Source of the DNA: Ruminobacter amylophilus
Lineage (GTDB): Bacteria; Pseudomonadota; Gammaproteobacteria; Enterobacterales; Succinivibrionaceae
Assembly: GCF_900115655.1 (NCBI RefSeq)
Contig: NZ_FOXF01000018.1
Coordinates: 1-46,869 of the forward strand
Direction of reading: 5' to 3'
DNA: 46,869 nt
Both the position numbers and the translations under genes were made by a program. Under the pieces are notes generated by a model, which was not told where the DNA came from, made no database searches, and worked only from the letters and a program-made list of their open reading frames with translations. Positions 23,204-31,202 of this stretch are shown piece by piece. How positions within the stretch are numbered: the first letter of the stretch is position 1; the number at the start of each line of letters is the position of its first letter.

Positions 23204-25939
23204 TTGAGTCAGACATTTATCCCCCATCTGTGTGGTGGCACTTTCTTTGCCTTGATACTCGAGGCTAGAAAAATTCGGAAGAAGGCTCGGGATAAACAGA
23301 ATGGAGGCACAGACAATTTAACAGCCAAGGATCTGTTTGCGGGATTATCAAATGTATTGACAGGAGAAAAAATGGATCCGAAGGGGGGAACTTTAGCGAA
23401 ATGTGCCTCCCAATATAAAACCTGTAAGAGTAGTTCTGGATGTTATGTTCCATTCACCGAGCGTGCTGTAGTGTTGGCTTTTGATTCTTCTATGAAAATT
23501 AAGAGTCCTGTTCTTTACGCAAGAATAAAGGAATTCATTGATCTGTACTTGAATCGTGATAAATGTAGATGGTTGGTAAAGGCTTTGTTAGATACCATTC
23601 AAAAAGATATAAGCATTAAAGATGAAACTACATTTGAGATTAGAAAAAATCAATTTATAAAAAAGAGTGAATTCGCAAAGATTAATGAGTTGTTTTTACC
23701 ATCGTTTTTGTTGTCTGTTCTTCATTATGTTGTAATGAATGCTCCTGATGCTGAGTCAGGTAGAGCAACATTTGAAAAATGGTTTAGACAAAGCGGTAAA
23801 AATACTGAGTGGAAATTCTGCGGTGATATCGGGGAAAACATATCGTCGATAGAGATCCTTTATGAAGAGTCTGACACTACGGATGAGGACATCGCTCCAA
23901 TTGCTGATGTGCTAGGTAGTAACTGTGGAGTACCATTAGTTGTTGAACAGGTTGGACAGGTTTTACCAGATATATCTAGCATTTTAAGTTCCCAAATATA
24001 CATGGTAGATGAACATTTGCTTTTAGAGGAGCAGGCTGAAGATGTGCATAAAAATTTACCATTTGCTAAATATTTGAGAGAAGCATCATCATTTTATAAT
24101 GACAAAAAGACTCTTTTAAATCCTGAAGACTCATGCCCATTTTATGATCTTTATGTATGTAATAACCTAAAATATCACCGACCTAAACATAGGGGAATTT
24201 TGGAAACTAACAGTAAACTTGTTATAAGTAACTGTACTGTACAAACGTTAGAAGCAGAGTCGAAATACATTATCATTCAGGGGACGGGTGGTATTGGAAA
24301 GTCTATGATGCTAACGCATCTATTTTTAACTTGCGCCAAGGAGTACCAAGAAAATGGGGCTGTACCAATTCTTGTTACTCTGAAGGATTATAAAGAAAGC
24401 ACTTTAAATGTTTTGGATTTTCTTTTAGCAGAGGTTCAAACATATGATGAGGATATTACTAAAAATACCCTCATTAGCGTTTTGAAAAAGAAAAAAGCTG
24501 TTCTTTTACTTGATGGACTGGATGAGATTCAGAAATCAATGCGAGATAACTTCTTTGCTGATATAGAGGCTTTTATAAAATCATTTCAAGGAAACACAAT
24601 AATTATTTCATCTAGACCTGTGTATAACTTTGTCGCATACGTCAAGTTTTTACTGCTTGATATTCAACCATTAACGATAGATCAGGCATTAGCTTTAATT
24701 AACAAGATTAAATTTTGGGATGATGAAGGAAAGAATAATTTTATAGAAGCTCTGAGGACTCAATTGTTCTCATCTCACTATCAATTTGCCAGCAATCCTC
24801 TACTTTTAACCATAATGCTAATGACCTTTTCTATGTTTGGGGAGATTCCGGCTAAGATGCACGTCTTTTACTCGAAAGCATATGAGACGATGGCTAGATT
24901 GCACGATGCTACAAAGGGATCATACAAAAGACCTCTATATACAGGACTGACTCCTGAAGAGTTTGAAAAGTATTACTCAGAGTTTTGTGCTCGAACATAT
25001 GTAAAGGAGATATTTGAATTTGATGAACATTCATTTTTTCAGCACATGGAAAAAGTAATTAATGATTCATCAATAAAAGGGAAAGACGTCACTCCAAGAA
25101 ATATTCTAAAAGATTTGACGGATAATCTTTGTCTTATGTACAAGGAGGGATTGAAGTACTATTTTATTCATCGTTCTTTTCAAGAGTATTTCACTGCTTA
25201 CCATTTTGCTTACGGGTTTGATAACAGACTTACTCAGTTTGGAGAGCATTTAGACGAAGCACAACAAAGATCGTATTCTGACAGAACCTTCGATATGTTG
25301 TATGACATGATCCCGACAAAAGTAGAACATATGATTTTCTATCCAATGCTAAGCCAATTTATTAAGAATTGGAATGAAGAAGGGGAAAAGAATGAATATT
25401 GGAGATTTCTCGAAGATCAATATCCCACACTGTATGTTTTTTCAGATGCAATTACAGATAGTTCGTATAATTCACCGCGATCATATATTTACGAAAAAAT
25501 GGTGACGGCACATAACTTGAGTCGTATTACTGAGCTTGATGGTTTGCTAGGAATAACATCTTCTTTAGGTGACGGTGTAAAAGTACATTATCATTATGAA
25601 ATTTATAAAAAATTTTTAAATCTTGAGGCGTTTGATAGATACCCTGATCCTTCAAGCATACCTGATGAAGTTCTTGAAGAGACAACAATTGTAGAAGAAG
25701 ATGAAATTCCTTATTGTTATCGGGAATACTTTGGCAATCCAAGGGAAGTTGGTAGTGTCACCGAGTTTGAAATAGCGAAAATGCGAAAAAATTATGAAAA
25801 ACATAAACATTTTTTCTCACAGATTAATGACGATGATTTTCCTTTAAAAAGAGAATTGTTTAATGTAAAGATGTACTTTGCTAAGTTGGAATCAAGTGTA
25901 AATAAGGAACGAAAGTCTAATAGATTATTTGACGATTAA
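23204..25939 (+). CDS. NACHT-domain STAND NTPase, first gene of a defence operon
   Basis: 911 residues from a TTG start (GGGAG nine bases upstream). Residues 1-320 form an N-terminal domain I do not recognise, starting with FIPHLCGGTFFALILEARKI. NACHT follows: Walker A GTGGIGKS (360-367), Walker B LLLDGLDEI with D437, D440 and E441, SSRP sensor near 470, then winged-helix and the typical FIHRSFQEYFTAYHF near 660. The C-terminal 230 residues show no clear repeats. Bacterial NACHT proteins are anti-phage sensors. The next gene begins 11 bases on, so it is cotranscribed with nuclease and helicase genes. Confidence 0.88.
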   Translation: MSQTFIPHLCGGTFFALILEARKIRKKARDKQNGGTDNLTAKDLFAGLSNVLTGEKMDPKGGTLAKCASQYKTCKSSSGCYVPFTERAVVLAFDSSMKIKSPVLYARIKEFIDLYLNRDKCRWLVKALLDTIQKDISIKDETTFEIRKNQFIKKSEFAKINELFLPSFLLSVLHYVVMNAPDAESGRATFEKWFRQSGKNTEWKFCGDIGENISSIEILYEESDTTDEDIAPIADVLGSNCGVPLVVEQVGQVLPDISSILSSQIYMVDEHLLLEEQAEDVHKNLPFAKYLREASSFYNDKKTLLNPEDSCPFYDLYVCNNLKYHRPKHRGILETNSKLVISNCTVQTLEAESKYIIIQGTGGIGKSMMLTHLFLTCAKEYQENGAVPILVTLKDYKESTLNVLDFLLAEVQTYDEDITKNTLISVLKKKKAVLLLDGLDEIQKSMRDNFFADIEAFIKSFQGNTIIISSRPVYNFVAYVKFLLLDIQPLTIDQALALINKIKFWDDEGKNNFIEALRTQLFSSHYQFASNPLLLTIMLMTFSMFGEIPAKMHVFYSKAYETMARLHDATKGSYKRPLYTGLTPEEFEKYYSEFCARTYVKEIFEFDEHSFFQHMEKVINDSSIKGKDVTPRNILKDLTDNLCLMYKEGLKYYFIHRSFQEYFTAYHFAYGFDNRLTQFGEHLDEAQQRSYSDRTFDMLYDMIPTKVEHMIFYPMLSQFIKNWNEEGEKNEYWRFLEDQYPTLYVFSDAITDSSYNSPRSYIYEKMVTAHNLSRITELDGLLGITSSLGDGVKVHYHYEIYKKFLNLEAFDRYPDPSSIPDEVLEETTIVEEDEIPYCYREYFGNPREVGSVTEFEIAKMRKNYEKHKHFFSQINDDDFPLKRELFNVKMYFAKLESSVNKERKSNRLFDD

Positions 25940-25950
25940 GGAGTCCTGAT

Positions 25951-27099
25951 ATGAAAGTTTTATATTCTGATATATTGCCACTTTCTTTGGATGATGGTAA
26001 GCAGACAATACTTGATTGTTTTATTGAACAAGTTCAGAAAGCAGATAGAATTGAGATAGCTACAGGGTATGCTTCAAATTCGTCCTTGGAAGAATTGGAT
26101 AGTATTTTGGAAAAGCATAATATTTCATACGTTTCATTAACTATGGGTATGTACTTTATTGAGGGAATGCCCGAAAAGATGTACCACTCAGCCGTAAAGT
26201 TTAATCAGAAATGGATGGAAAAAGGCGTAGGAGAAATTAGGTTAGTTAGAGCATTTAAATACCACGGAAAAATATACAGCTTTTTTAAGGATGGTGCGTG
26301 TTTTGCCACAATTATCGGCTCTGCTAATTTGGGTGTGATAAAGACAGATGCAAATAATCGGAGACAGTATGAGGTGTCAATATTAACTGAAGATCCAGTT
26401 GAGTGTTCAGAGTTTGTCTCTCATATTGAAAAATTGAAGAGTGACCGTTGTTCAGCCAATATTGCAGATATTCCAAATGTTAATCTGATTCGAGAACAGA
26501 ATATTTCTCTTGATGGAGTAGACCGCGTAAGTCAGCTTTCACCTAGAGGGGTTAAATTATATTTTGAACACCAGACCAATATTTCCTTTATATTGCCAAT
26601 TAAAGTTCCTTCTTTCGATGAGCGGTTTATGGATGATAACAAACACTATACAAAATCGAATATAAATGTTTGCTATGCCGCACCAAGGAGTAAGAAAAAG
26701 TCTCGTGATTGGTATGAGGTGCAAATGACTGTGTCAAAAGAAATTACAAGAATGGAAGGGTATCCGGAAAAAAATTCCCCTTTCTTTGTAGTAACAGACG
26801 ATGGCTACTGGTTTAAAGCTCATACGACAAGCGATGGAAATAAACAATTTAGTGCTGTAGGTGACGAACTGTTGATGGGGCGCTGGATAAAAGGGCGACT
26901 TGCTGCCGCAGGACTTGTTGAGCCTGTTAATGATAGTCAGCTCGACAAAGAACGTCTTGGTATGATAACAAAGGAAATGCTAGAGTCCTACGGGCGTAAT
27001 GCCATCGTTTTTGCAAAAACAGATCAACAGGCTCTTGATGATGATAAAAAGACTATGTTGGATGTGTGGACTTTGTCATTTGAAACTGTAAGTGAATAA
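25951..27099 (+). CDS. PLD-family restriction endonuclease, NgoFVII-like
   Basis: 382 residues. A phospholipase-D-type half-site is visible: H105 and K107 (YHGKIYSFF) followed by IIGSANLG (122-128). One HKD-type motif means the enzyme would work as a dimer, as in NgoFVII/BfiI-type nucleases. The C-terminal half (about 200-340), with RDWYEVQMTV and GYWFKAHTTSDGNKQF, looks like a B3-like DNA-recognition domain. Together these indicate a sequence-specific, metal-independent nuclease. GGAG eight bases before the ATG. Confidence 0.82.
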   Translation: MKVLYSDILPLSLDDGKQTILDCFIEQVQKADRIEIATGYASNSSLEELDSILEKHNISYVSLTMGMYFIEGMPEKMYHSAVKFNQKWMEKGVGEIRLVRAFKYHGKIYSFFKDGACFATIIGSANLGVIKTDANNRRQYEVSILTEDPVECSEFVSHIEKLKSDRCSANIADIPNVNLIREQNISLDGVDRVSQLSPRGVKLYFEHQTNISFILPIKVPSFDERFMDDNKHYTKSNINVCYAAPRSKKKSRDWYEVQMTVSKEITRMEGYPEKNSPFFVVTDDGYWFKAHTTSDGNKQFSAVGDELLMGRWIKGRLAAAGLVEPVNDSQLDKERLGMITKEMLESYGRNAIVFAKTDQQALDDDKKTMLDVWTLSFETVSE

Positions 27100-27116
27100 A
27101 TAGAAGTGAATTTAAA

Positions 27117-28961
27117 ATGAAGTATTTAGAGACATACCTTAATAAAATAATCAGCAGAGGCAATGTACAGCTTGCAGATTCAATCAGCAAAACAGCAGAA
27201 GAATTGGGAAATGAGCATATAAAGAATTTTTCTTTCATTAGTCATGAAATTGGTCTGCTTTTTGGGAACGTCCAATCTGGAAAAACAGGACAAGTGTTTG
27301 GTATTCTGTGTAAGGCCGCTGATTTAGGTTTTCCTGTATTCCTTATTCTCACTACTGATAACAACATTTTGCAGGAACAGACCCTAGAGAGAGTGAAGAG
27401 CGATCTTGATGGATTCTGTGTTTGTGGAGAAAATGACTCTGGATTGTTTATTGCAAACGAACTTAAAGAACCTGTGATAGTCGTATTGAAAAAAAATTTC
27501 AATATGCTTCGACTATGGTCAAATGTATTCAATACGACTGGGTTTATGAAAGGCAACCCATTGTTTATTATTGATGATGAGGCAGATGCCGCATCATTAA
27601 ATACCCTTGTTAACAAAGATCGTCAATCGTCTATCAATCGCTATTTGGATAGTATTAAGAATGGCTCATCTAGCAGTCTTTACTTGCAAGTGACAGGTAC
27701 CCCGCAAGCGATTTTTCTTCAGACACGACAATCAGGCTGGCATCCACTGTTTACACACTATTTTAAACCGGGAAAAGGGTATCTCGGTGGAGATTTCTTT
27801 TTTCCGAAAAATGGTAATTCAGATTGTATAACTTACCTTGATGGGTTGAAAGAACCTGAACGGAATGTTGTACTTCGACATCTTCTTGTTTCTGCGCAGA
27901 CTCTGCTTTCCGGTGACGTTGTTTGTAATTGTTTGATTCATCCAAGCGTAAGACAGTCTGTACATCAGAGTTTCGCAGATAAAATCGAGAAACAGTTGAG
28001 ATGGTGTCTCGATAACATTGATGGTAGTTTTATAGCAGAATTGAAAAAGGAATATGATTTGCTGCACCCTTTAAAGAGCAGTAAAAAAGAGTTTAATGAA
28101 ATCTTGGCTTTCGTTCAAAATTTAGTTCGTAACCAATTGATAAAAATAATTATCATGAATGGTAAAGCTGACGTGGACAGCGATGAGTATGAAAAAGGCT
28201 GTAATTTTATAATAGGTGGGAATACATTGGGAAGAGGGGTTACTTTTCCAAGGCTACAGACCATATATTACACTAGAACAGCAAAAAAACCACAGGCTGA
28301 TACGATGTGGCAACATAGTCGTATGTTTGGCTACGACCGAGATTCTAGTATGATGATGGTTTATATCGATGAACAGCTGTATAAGTTGTTTGCTGATATT
28401 AATGCAACAAATAACGCAATCATATCCCAAGTAGAACAGGGAATCGATGACGTAAAAATTTATTATCCTGAAGGTCTGAATCCAACACGGAAAAATGTCC
28501 TTGATAATGATCATGTTGAAGTTATATGTGGCGGAACAAATTATTATCCGTTTGACCCAGACAATAACACTATCGAAGATATTTCTGATCTCCTCAATCC
28601 ATTTTCTGATGACGAACCATATTATCAAGTGAGTTTGCGTCTAATGAAAGAAATTTTGAGTCATGTTAAGGCAAGTCCAGATTTTAAAATAACGTCCTTC
28701 TTGGCGATATTGGATACAATGCTTGCTGAGACACCAGCAGCACAAGGTATCCTAATAGTTCGCAGGGGCAGAGATGTTGCTCAAGGAACCGGTGCTTTGT
28801 TGTCTCCAAACGATTGGCAACTTGGTGGTTCATTTCCTAGAAAAACGGTTCTCACGATGTATCAGGTAACCGGTAAAAAGGGATGGGGAGGCAAACAAAT
28901 GTGGGTTCCTAATATCAAGTTACCGCACGGGGCTGTGTATTATGATGTAATCGAGGAATAA
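27117..28961 (+). CDS. Z1-domain superfamily II helicase/ATPase
   Basis: 614 residues. Walker A GNVQSGKT (50-57), DEAD-type IIDDEADAAS (151-160), VTGTP (192-196), GGNTLGRGVTF (367-377) and the Z1 signature QHSRMFGYDR (399-408). Z1 proteins are found with C5 methylases, PLD or PD-(D/E)XK nucleases and MORC/MutL-like GHKL ATPases in predicted restriction systems (family knowledge from comparative genomics). The likely role is ATP-dependent DNA translocation for the nucleases encoded on each side. It begins 17 bases after the PLD gene. Confidence 0.9.
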   Translation: MKYLETYLNKIISRGNVQLADSISKTAEELGNEHIKNFSFISHEIGLLFGNVQSGKTGQVFGILCKAADLGFPVFLILTTDNNILQEQTLERVKSDLDGFCVCGENDSGLFIANELKEPVIVVLKKNFNMLRLWSNVFNTTGFMKGNPLFIIDDEADAASLNTLVNKDRQSSINRYLDSIKNGSSSSLYLQVTGTPQAIFLQTRQSGWHPLFTHYFKPGKGYLGGDFFFPKNGNSDCITYLDGLKEPERNVVLRHLLVSAQTLLSGDVVCNCLIHPSVRQSVHQSFADKIEKQLRWCLDNIDGSFIAELKKEYDLLHPLKSSKKEFNEILAFVQNLVRNQLIKIIIMNGKADVDSDEYEKGCNFIIGGNTLGRGVTFPRLQTIYYTRTAKKPQADTMWQHSRMFGYDRDSSMMMVYIDEQLYKLFADINATNNAIISQVEQGIDDVKIYYPEGLNPTRKNVLDNDHVEVICGGTNYYPFDPDNNTIEDISDLLNPFSDDEPYYQVSLRLMKEILSHVKASPDFKITSFLAILDTMLAETPAAQGILIVRRGRDVAQGTGALLSPNDWQLGGSFPRKTVLTMYQVTGKKGWGGKQMWVPNIKLPHGAVYYDVIEE

Positions 28962-28980
28962 TCGTTTTTTGGGGAGTAAT

Positions 28981-29631
28981 ATGATAAAGACGATTGTTTT
29001 GTCCAAATATGATATGCAACGATGCGTAGATTTTTCTAAGGAATCTGCTAAATCGCAACAAGCTATTGAATTCGGACAATCAGATACTGTTCCAAGGAGA
29101 ATAGCTGAAATTGCAAGAGATAACCTTATAGGGAAGATGGCTGAAGTTGCTATTACTCATATGCTGAGGGAGGACTTTGGACTTCATTTTACAGTGAATT
29201 TTGATATTTACCCGAGAGGTGAATGGGACGATTTTGATGTCCAAATAAATGGATGGAACGTAGATATTAAGTCTACTAGAATAGGGCAATGGCTTTTATT
29301 TGAAGTTGATAAACTGAGAATGCGGCAAAATCAGAAGTATAATAATTTGCCAGATGCGATATTTATGTGCAGAACGCCGTGGAATAGAGAGCTAGACGAA
29401 CCAAAAGGTACTGTCGAGTTAATTGGTGCAGTAAGTTTGAAAAATCTTCTGTCAAACAATTCAAAGGTGGTAAGACTTAAGAAGGGGGATTTTATCCCAA
29501 ATACGAGAGCCAAGTTACAGGCTGAGAACTACGGAATTCATTTCAGTAATATCAGTTCGGACTGGGGATCAATTATCCCTTACATGTTGACCAATCCTCC
29601 TCCTGATGCATCAGCGTATATCATCCCCTAG
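28981..29631 (+). CDS. PD-(D/E)XK nuclease-like protein, last gene of the NACHT operon
   Basis: 216 residues from the ATG at 28981, with GGGGAG just upstream. The nuclease core is visible: E55 in GKMAEVAI, D86 in DDFDVQING, and D95-I-K97 in WNVDIKST. The C-terminal part has no recognised domain. A second nuclease in the operon could nick or complete cleavage with the PLD enzyme, or be the modification-dependent effector. No close family identified. Confidence 0.7.
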   Translation: MIKTIVLSKYDMQRCVDFSKESAKSQQAIEFGQSDTVPRRIAEIARDNLIGKMAEVAITHMLREDFGLHFTVNFDIYPRGEWDDFDVQINGWNVDIKSTRIGQWLLFEVDKLRMRQNQKYNNLPDAIFMCRTPWNRELDEPKGTVELIGAVSLKNLLSNNSKVVRLKKGDFIPNTRAKLQAENYGIHFSNISSDWGSIIPYMLTNPPPDASAYIIP

Positions 29632-29664
29632 TTTTTTATAGTGGAATAATCAGAAAAATCCAAA

Positions 29665-29699
29665 AGAGCATGAGACTTTTGGTGACTGACTCATGCTCT
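29665..29699. terminator. Bidirectional terminator between the defence operon and the C5 methylase
   Basis: Perfect 10-bp stem, AGAGCATGAG at 29665-29674 with CTCATGCTCT at 29690-29699. On the minus strand it is followed by TTTTGG. It lies between two convergent stops. Confidence 0.7.
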
Positions 29700-29705
29700 C
29701 TTCTG

Positions 29706-31100
29706 CTACTCTTCGATGTTAGCTTCTACGGATTCGTATTCTATTTGAGCAAAGGTTCTAAGGATTGCTTCATAAATTATTTGAGCTCCTCGACATGGAA
29801 CAGCCATTCCGATTTGTCTTCTGACAGACTCCTTGCTTCCCTCAAAAACATAATCATCTTGGAAAGTTTGTAAGCGAGCGCGTTCACGGTTTGTTAATGC
29901 ACGTGGATCGCTCCAATGATAAATGTGAGTGCCACCACCTCCACTACCTGTAACGGTATATGCAGGCTTATCCGGATCAAGTCGTTTGTATATTTGACTG
30001 ATTCTTGCGCCTTTTATATTTAGTTGGAGTTCTTTTGGCAAATCTGCTGTGAAAGCATTTTGTCCTGGTTTAATAAATTCAAGACGCTTTACAACTTGTT
30101 CGCTCATACGAGTTCGCTCGTTGTTAGCAGCATTTTCCGGAATTGGTGGAATTTCAATAGCGGTCTTACATGAATTGTCTACTTTAGCATACGGTGCAGG
30201 ACTAGGTATTTTGAATTCAAAAGGAAGATCGTTTCTAATACCAACAATTATGACACGATGTCTTGCCTGTGGAATTCCATACTCTTCAAATTTGTAGAGG
30301 TTAGGGTATATGCGATATCCACAAGCAATCATGTCTTCCTTGATTTTTGCAAAGGCTCCTCCTTCGTTTGCGCTCTGAATACCACCTACATTCTCTGCGA
30401 GAAACCAAAGCGGTTGGTATCTCTTGAGAACCTTGATCCCGTATGTATATAGAGGACCAAATGTTCCGTCAAATCCTTTTTGCTCTCCAACTACTGAGAA
30501 ATCATTACAAGGGAAACCAAACGAAAAGGCGTCAATATCGCCTAACTTTTCTATGTTGAGTGTGTGAACATCTTCGCAAAATACACTGTTTGGATTGTCT
30601 GGGCAGATGTTTTTTGTGTAAGTATTACAGGTATCTCTGTCATAATCGTTTGCCCAAGCATGGACAATACGATATTCTGAGTTTTCGATATGTGCGTTTG
30701 TTGCTCCCCAAGCTAAACCGCCAGGGCCACAAAACAATTCTCCCATTCGAAATACTGTCGTGTTAGCCAATTTTTTTGCATTTTTTTCAACCTGTGCATC
30801 GATCACGCTTTGAATTAAATCTAGATCTTGTATGCTTAGTCGATTTAGATTTTTTAATTTAAACGATGGATTAATATCAGCTTCGTTGATGTATCCAGCT
30901 TTTAACATCAATTCAAATGGGTGAAATCCAGCCACACGTGCAATCCGGCATAGTGTTGTCCAATTGGGAGTTTTTCTTTGTCCTGATTCAATTTTGAGAA
31001 GCTCACTGTCGCTTATACCGCAGGCGTCTCCTAGCTTTTTAAGTGACATGTTTAAAGCTTCTCGACGTTCTTTAATGAATTCGCCGACTGAGTTTTGCAT
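29706..31100 (-). CDS. DNA cytosine-5 methyltransferase with N-terminal XRE domain
   Basis: 464 residues. Residues 5-65 are an XRE HTH (VGEFIKERREALNMSLKKLG). The methylase begins near 118: motif I ELFCGPGG (121-128), catalytic motif IV FGFPCNDFS with C198, motif VI ENVGG (236-240), motif VIII QARHR (278-282), and motifs IX and X near the end. It should protect host DNA from the nucleases of the convergent operon, and through its HTH bind its own promoter, as C-proteins do. A good promoter and an overlapping inverted repeat lie directly upstream. Confidence 0.93.
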   Translation of the reverse strand: MQNSVGEFIKERREALNMSLKKLGDACGISDSELLKIESGQRKTPNWTTLCRIARVAGFHPFELMLKAGYINEADINPSFKLKNLNRLSIQDLDLIQSVIDAQVEKNAKKLANTTVFRMGELFCGPGGLAWGATNAHIENSEYRIVHAWANDYDRDTCNTYTKNICPDNPNSVFCEDVHTLNIEKLGDIDAFSFGFPCNDFSVVGEQKGFDGTFGPLYTYGIKVLKRYQPLWFLAENVGGIQSANEGGAFAKIKEDMIACGYRIYPNLYKFEEYGIPQARHRVIIVGIRNDLPFEFKIPSPAPYAKVDNSCKTAIEIPPIPENAANNERTRMSEQVVKRLEFIKPGQNAFTADLPKELQLNIKGARISQIYKRLDPDKPAYTVTGSGGGGTHIYHWSDPRALTNRERARLQTFQDDYVFEGSKESVRRQIGMAVPCRGAQIIYEAILRTFAQIEYESVEANIEE

Positions 31101-31106
31101 GATTTA

Positions 31107-31127
31107 AGTCCTCTTTTTTGTAGGACT
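31107..31127. promoter_or_regulatory. Likely operator of the XRE-C5 methylase
   Basis: Inverted repeat AGTCCT (31107-31112) and AGGACT (31122-31127), nine bases apart, lying between the -10 and the start codon on the minus strand. Binding by the methylase's own HTH would repress the gene. Confidence 0.5.
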
Positions 31128-31156
31128 AGAATAGTACTTTTGCTGCTTATTGTCAA
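31128..31156 (-). promoter_or_regulatory. Sigma-70 promoter of the XRE-C5 methylase
   Basis: On the minus strand TTGACA (31156-31151) and TATTCT (31133-31128) are separated by 17 bases, a near-consensus promoter about 30 bases before the ATG. Confidence 0.7.
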
Positions 31157-31164
31157 TAAAAAGC

Positions 31165-31189
31165 AAAAAAACGCTGCCTAAAAGCAGCG
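31165..31189 (-). terminator. Intrinsic terminator of the polymerase operon, module B
   Basis: Stem CGCTGC (31172-31177) with GCAGCG (31184-31189), followed on the minus strand by seven T (31171-31165). It lies 14 bases after the polymerase stop and isolates the methylase promoter from phage transcription. Confidence 0.85.
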
Positions 31190-31202
31190 ATGATTAGATT
31201 TT

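Noticed and set aside
25951-27099. Cardiolipin synthase or other lipid enzyme
   Set aside because: There is a single HKD-type half-site, no membrane segment, and a likely DNA-binding C-terminus beside restriction genes.
29706-31100. The XRE-C5 methylase as a stand-alone phage methylase
   Set aside because: It converges on the NACHT/PLD/Z1 operon with a shared terminator, is AT-rich like it, and differs from the phage methylases at the right end.
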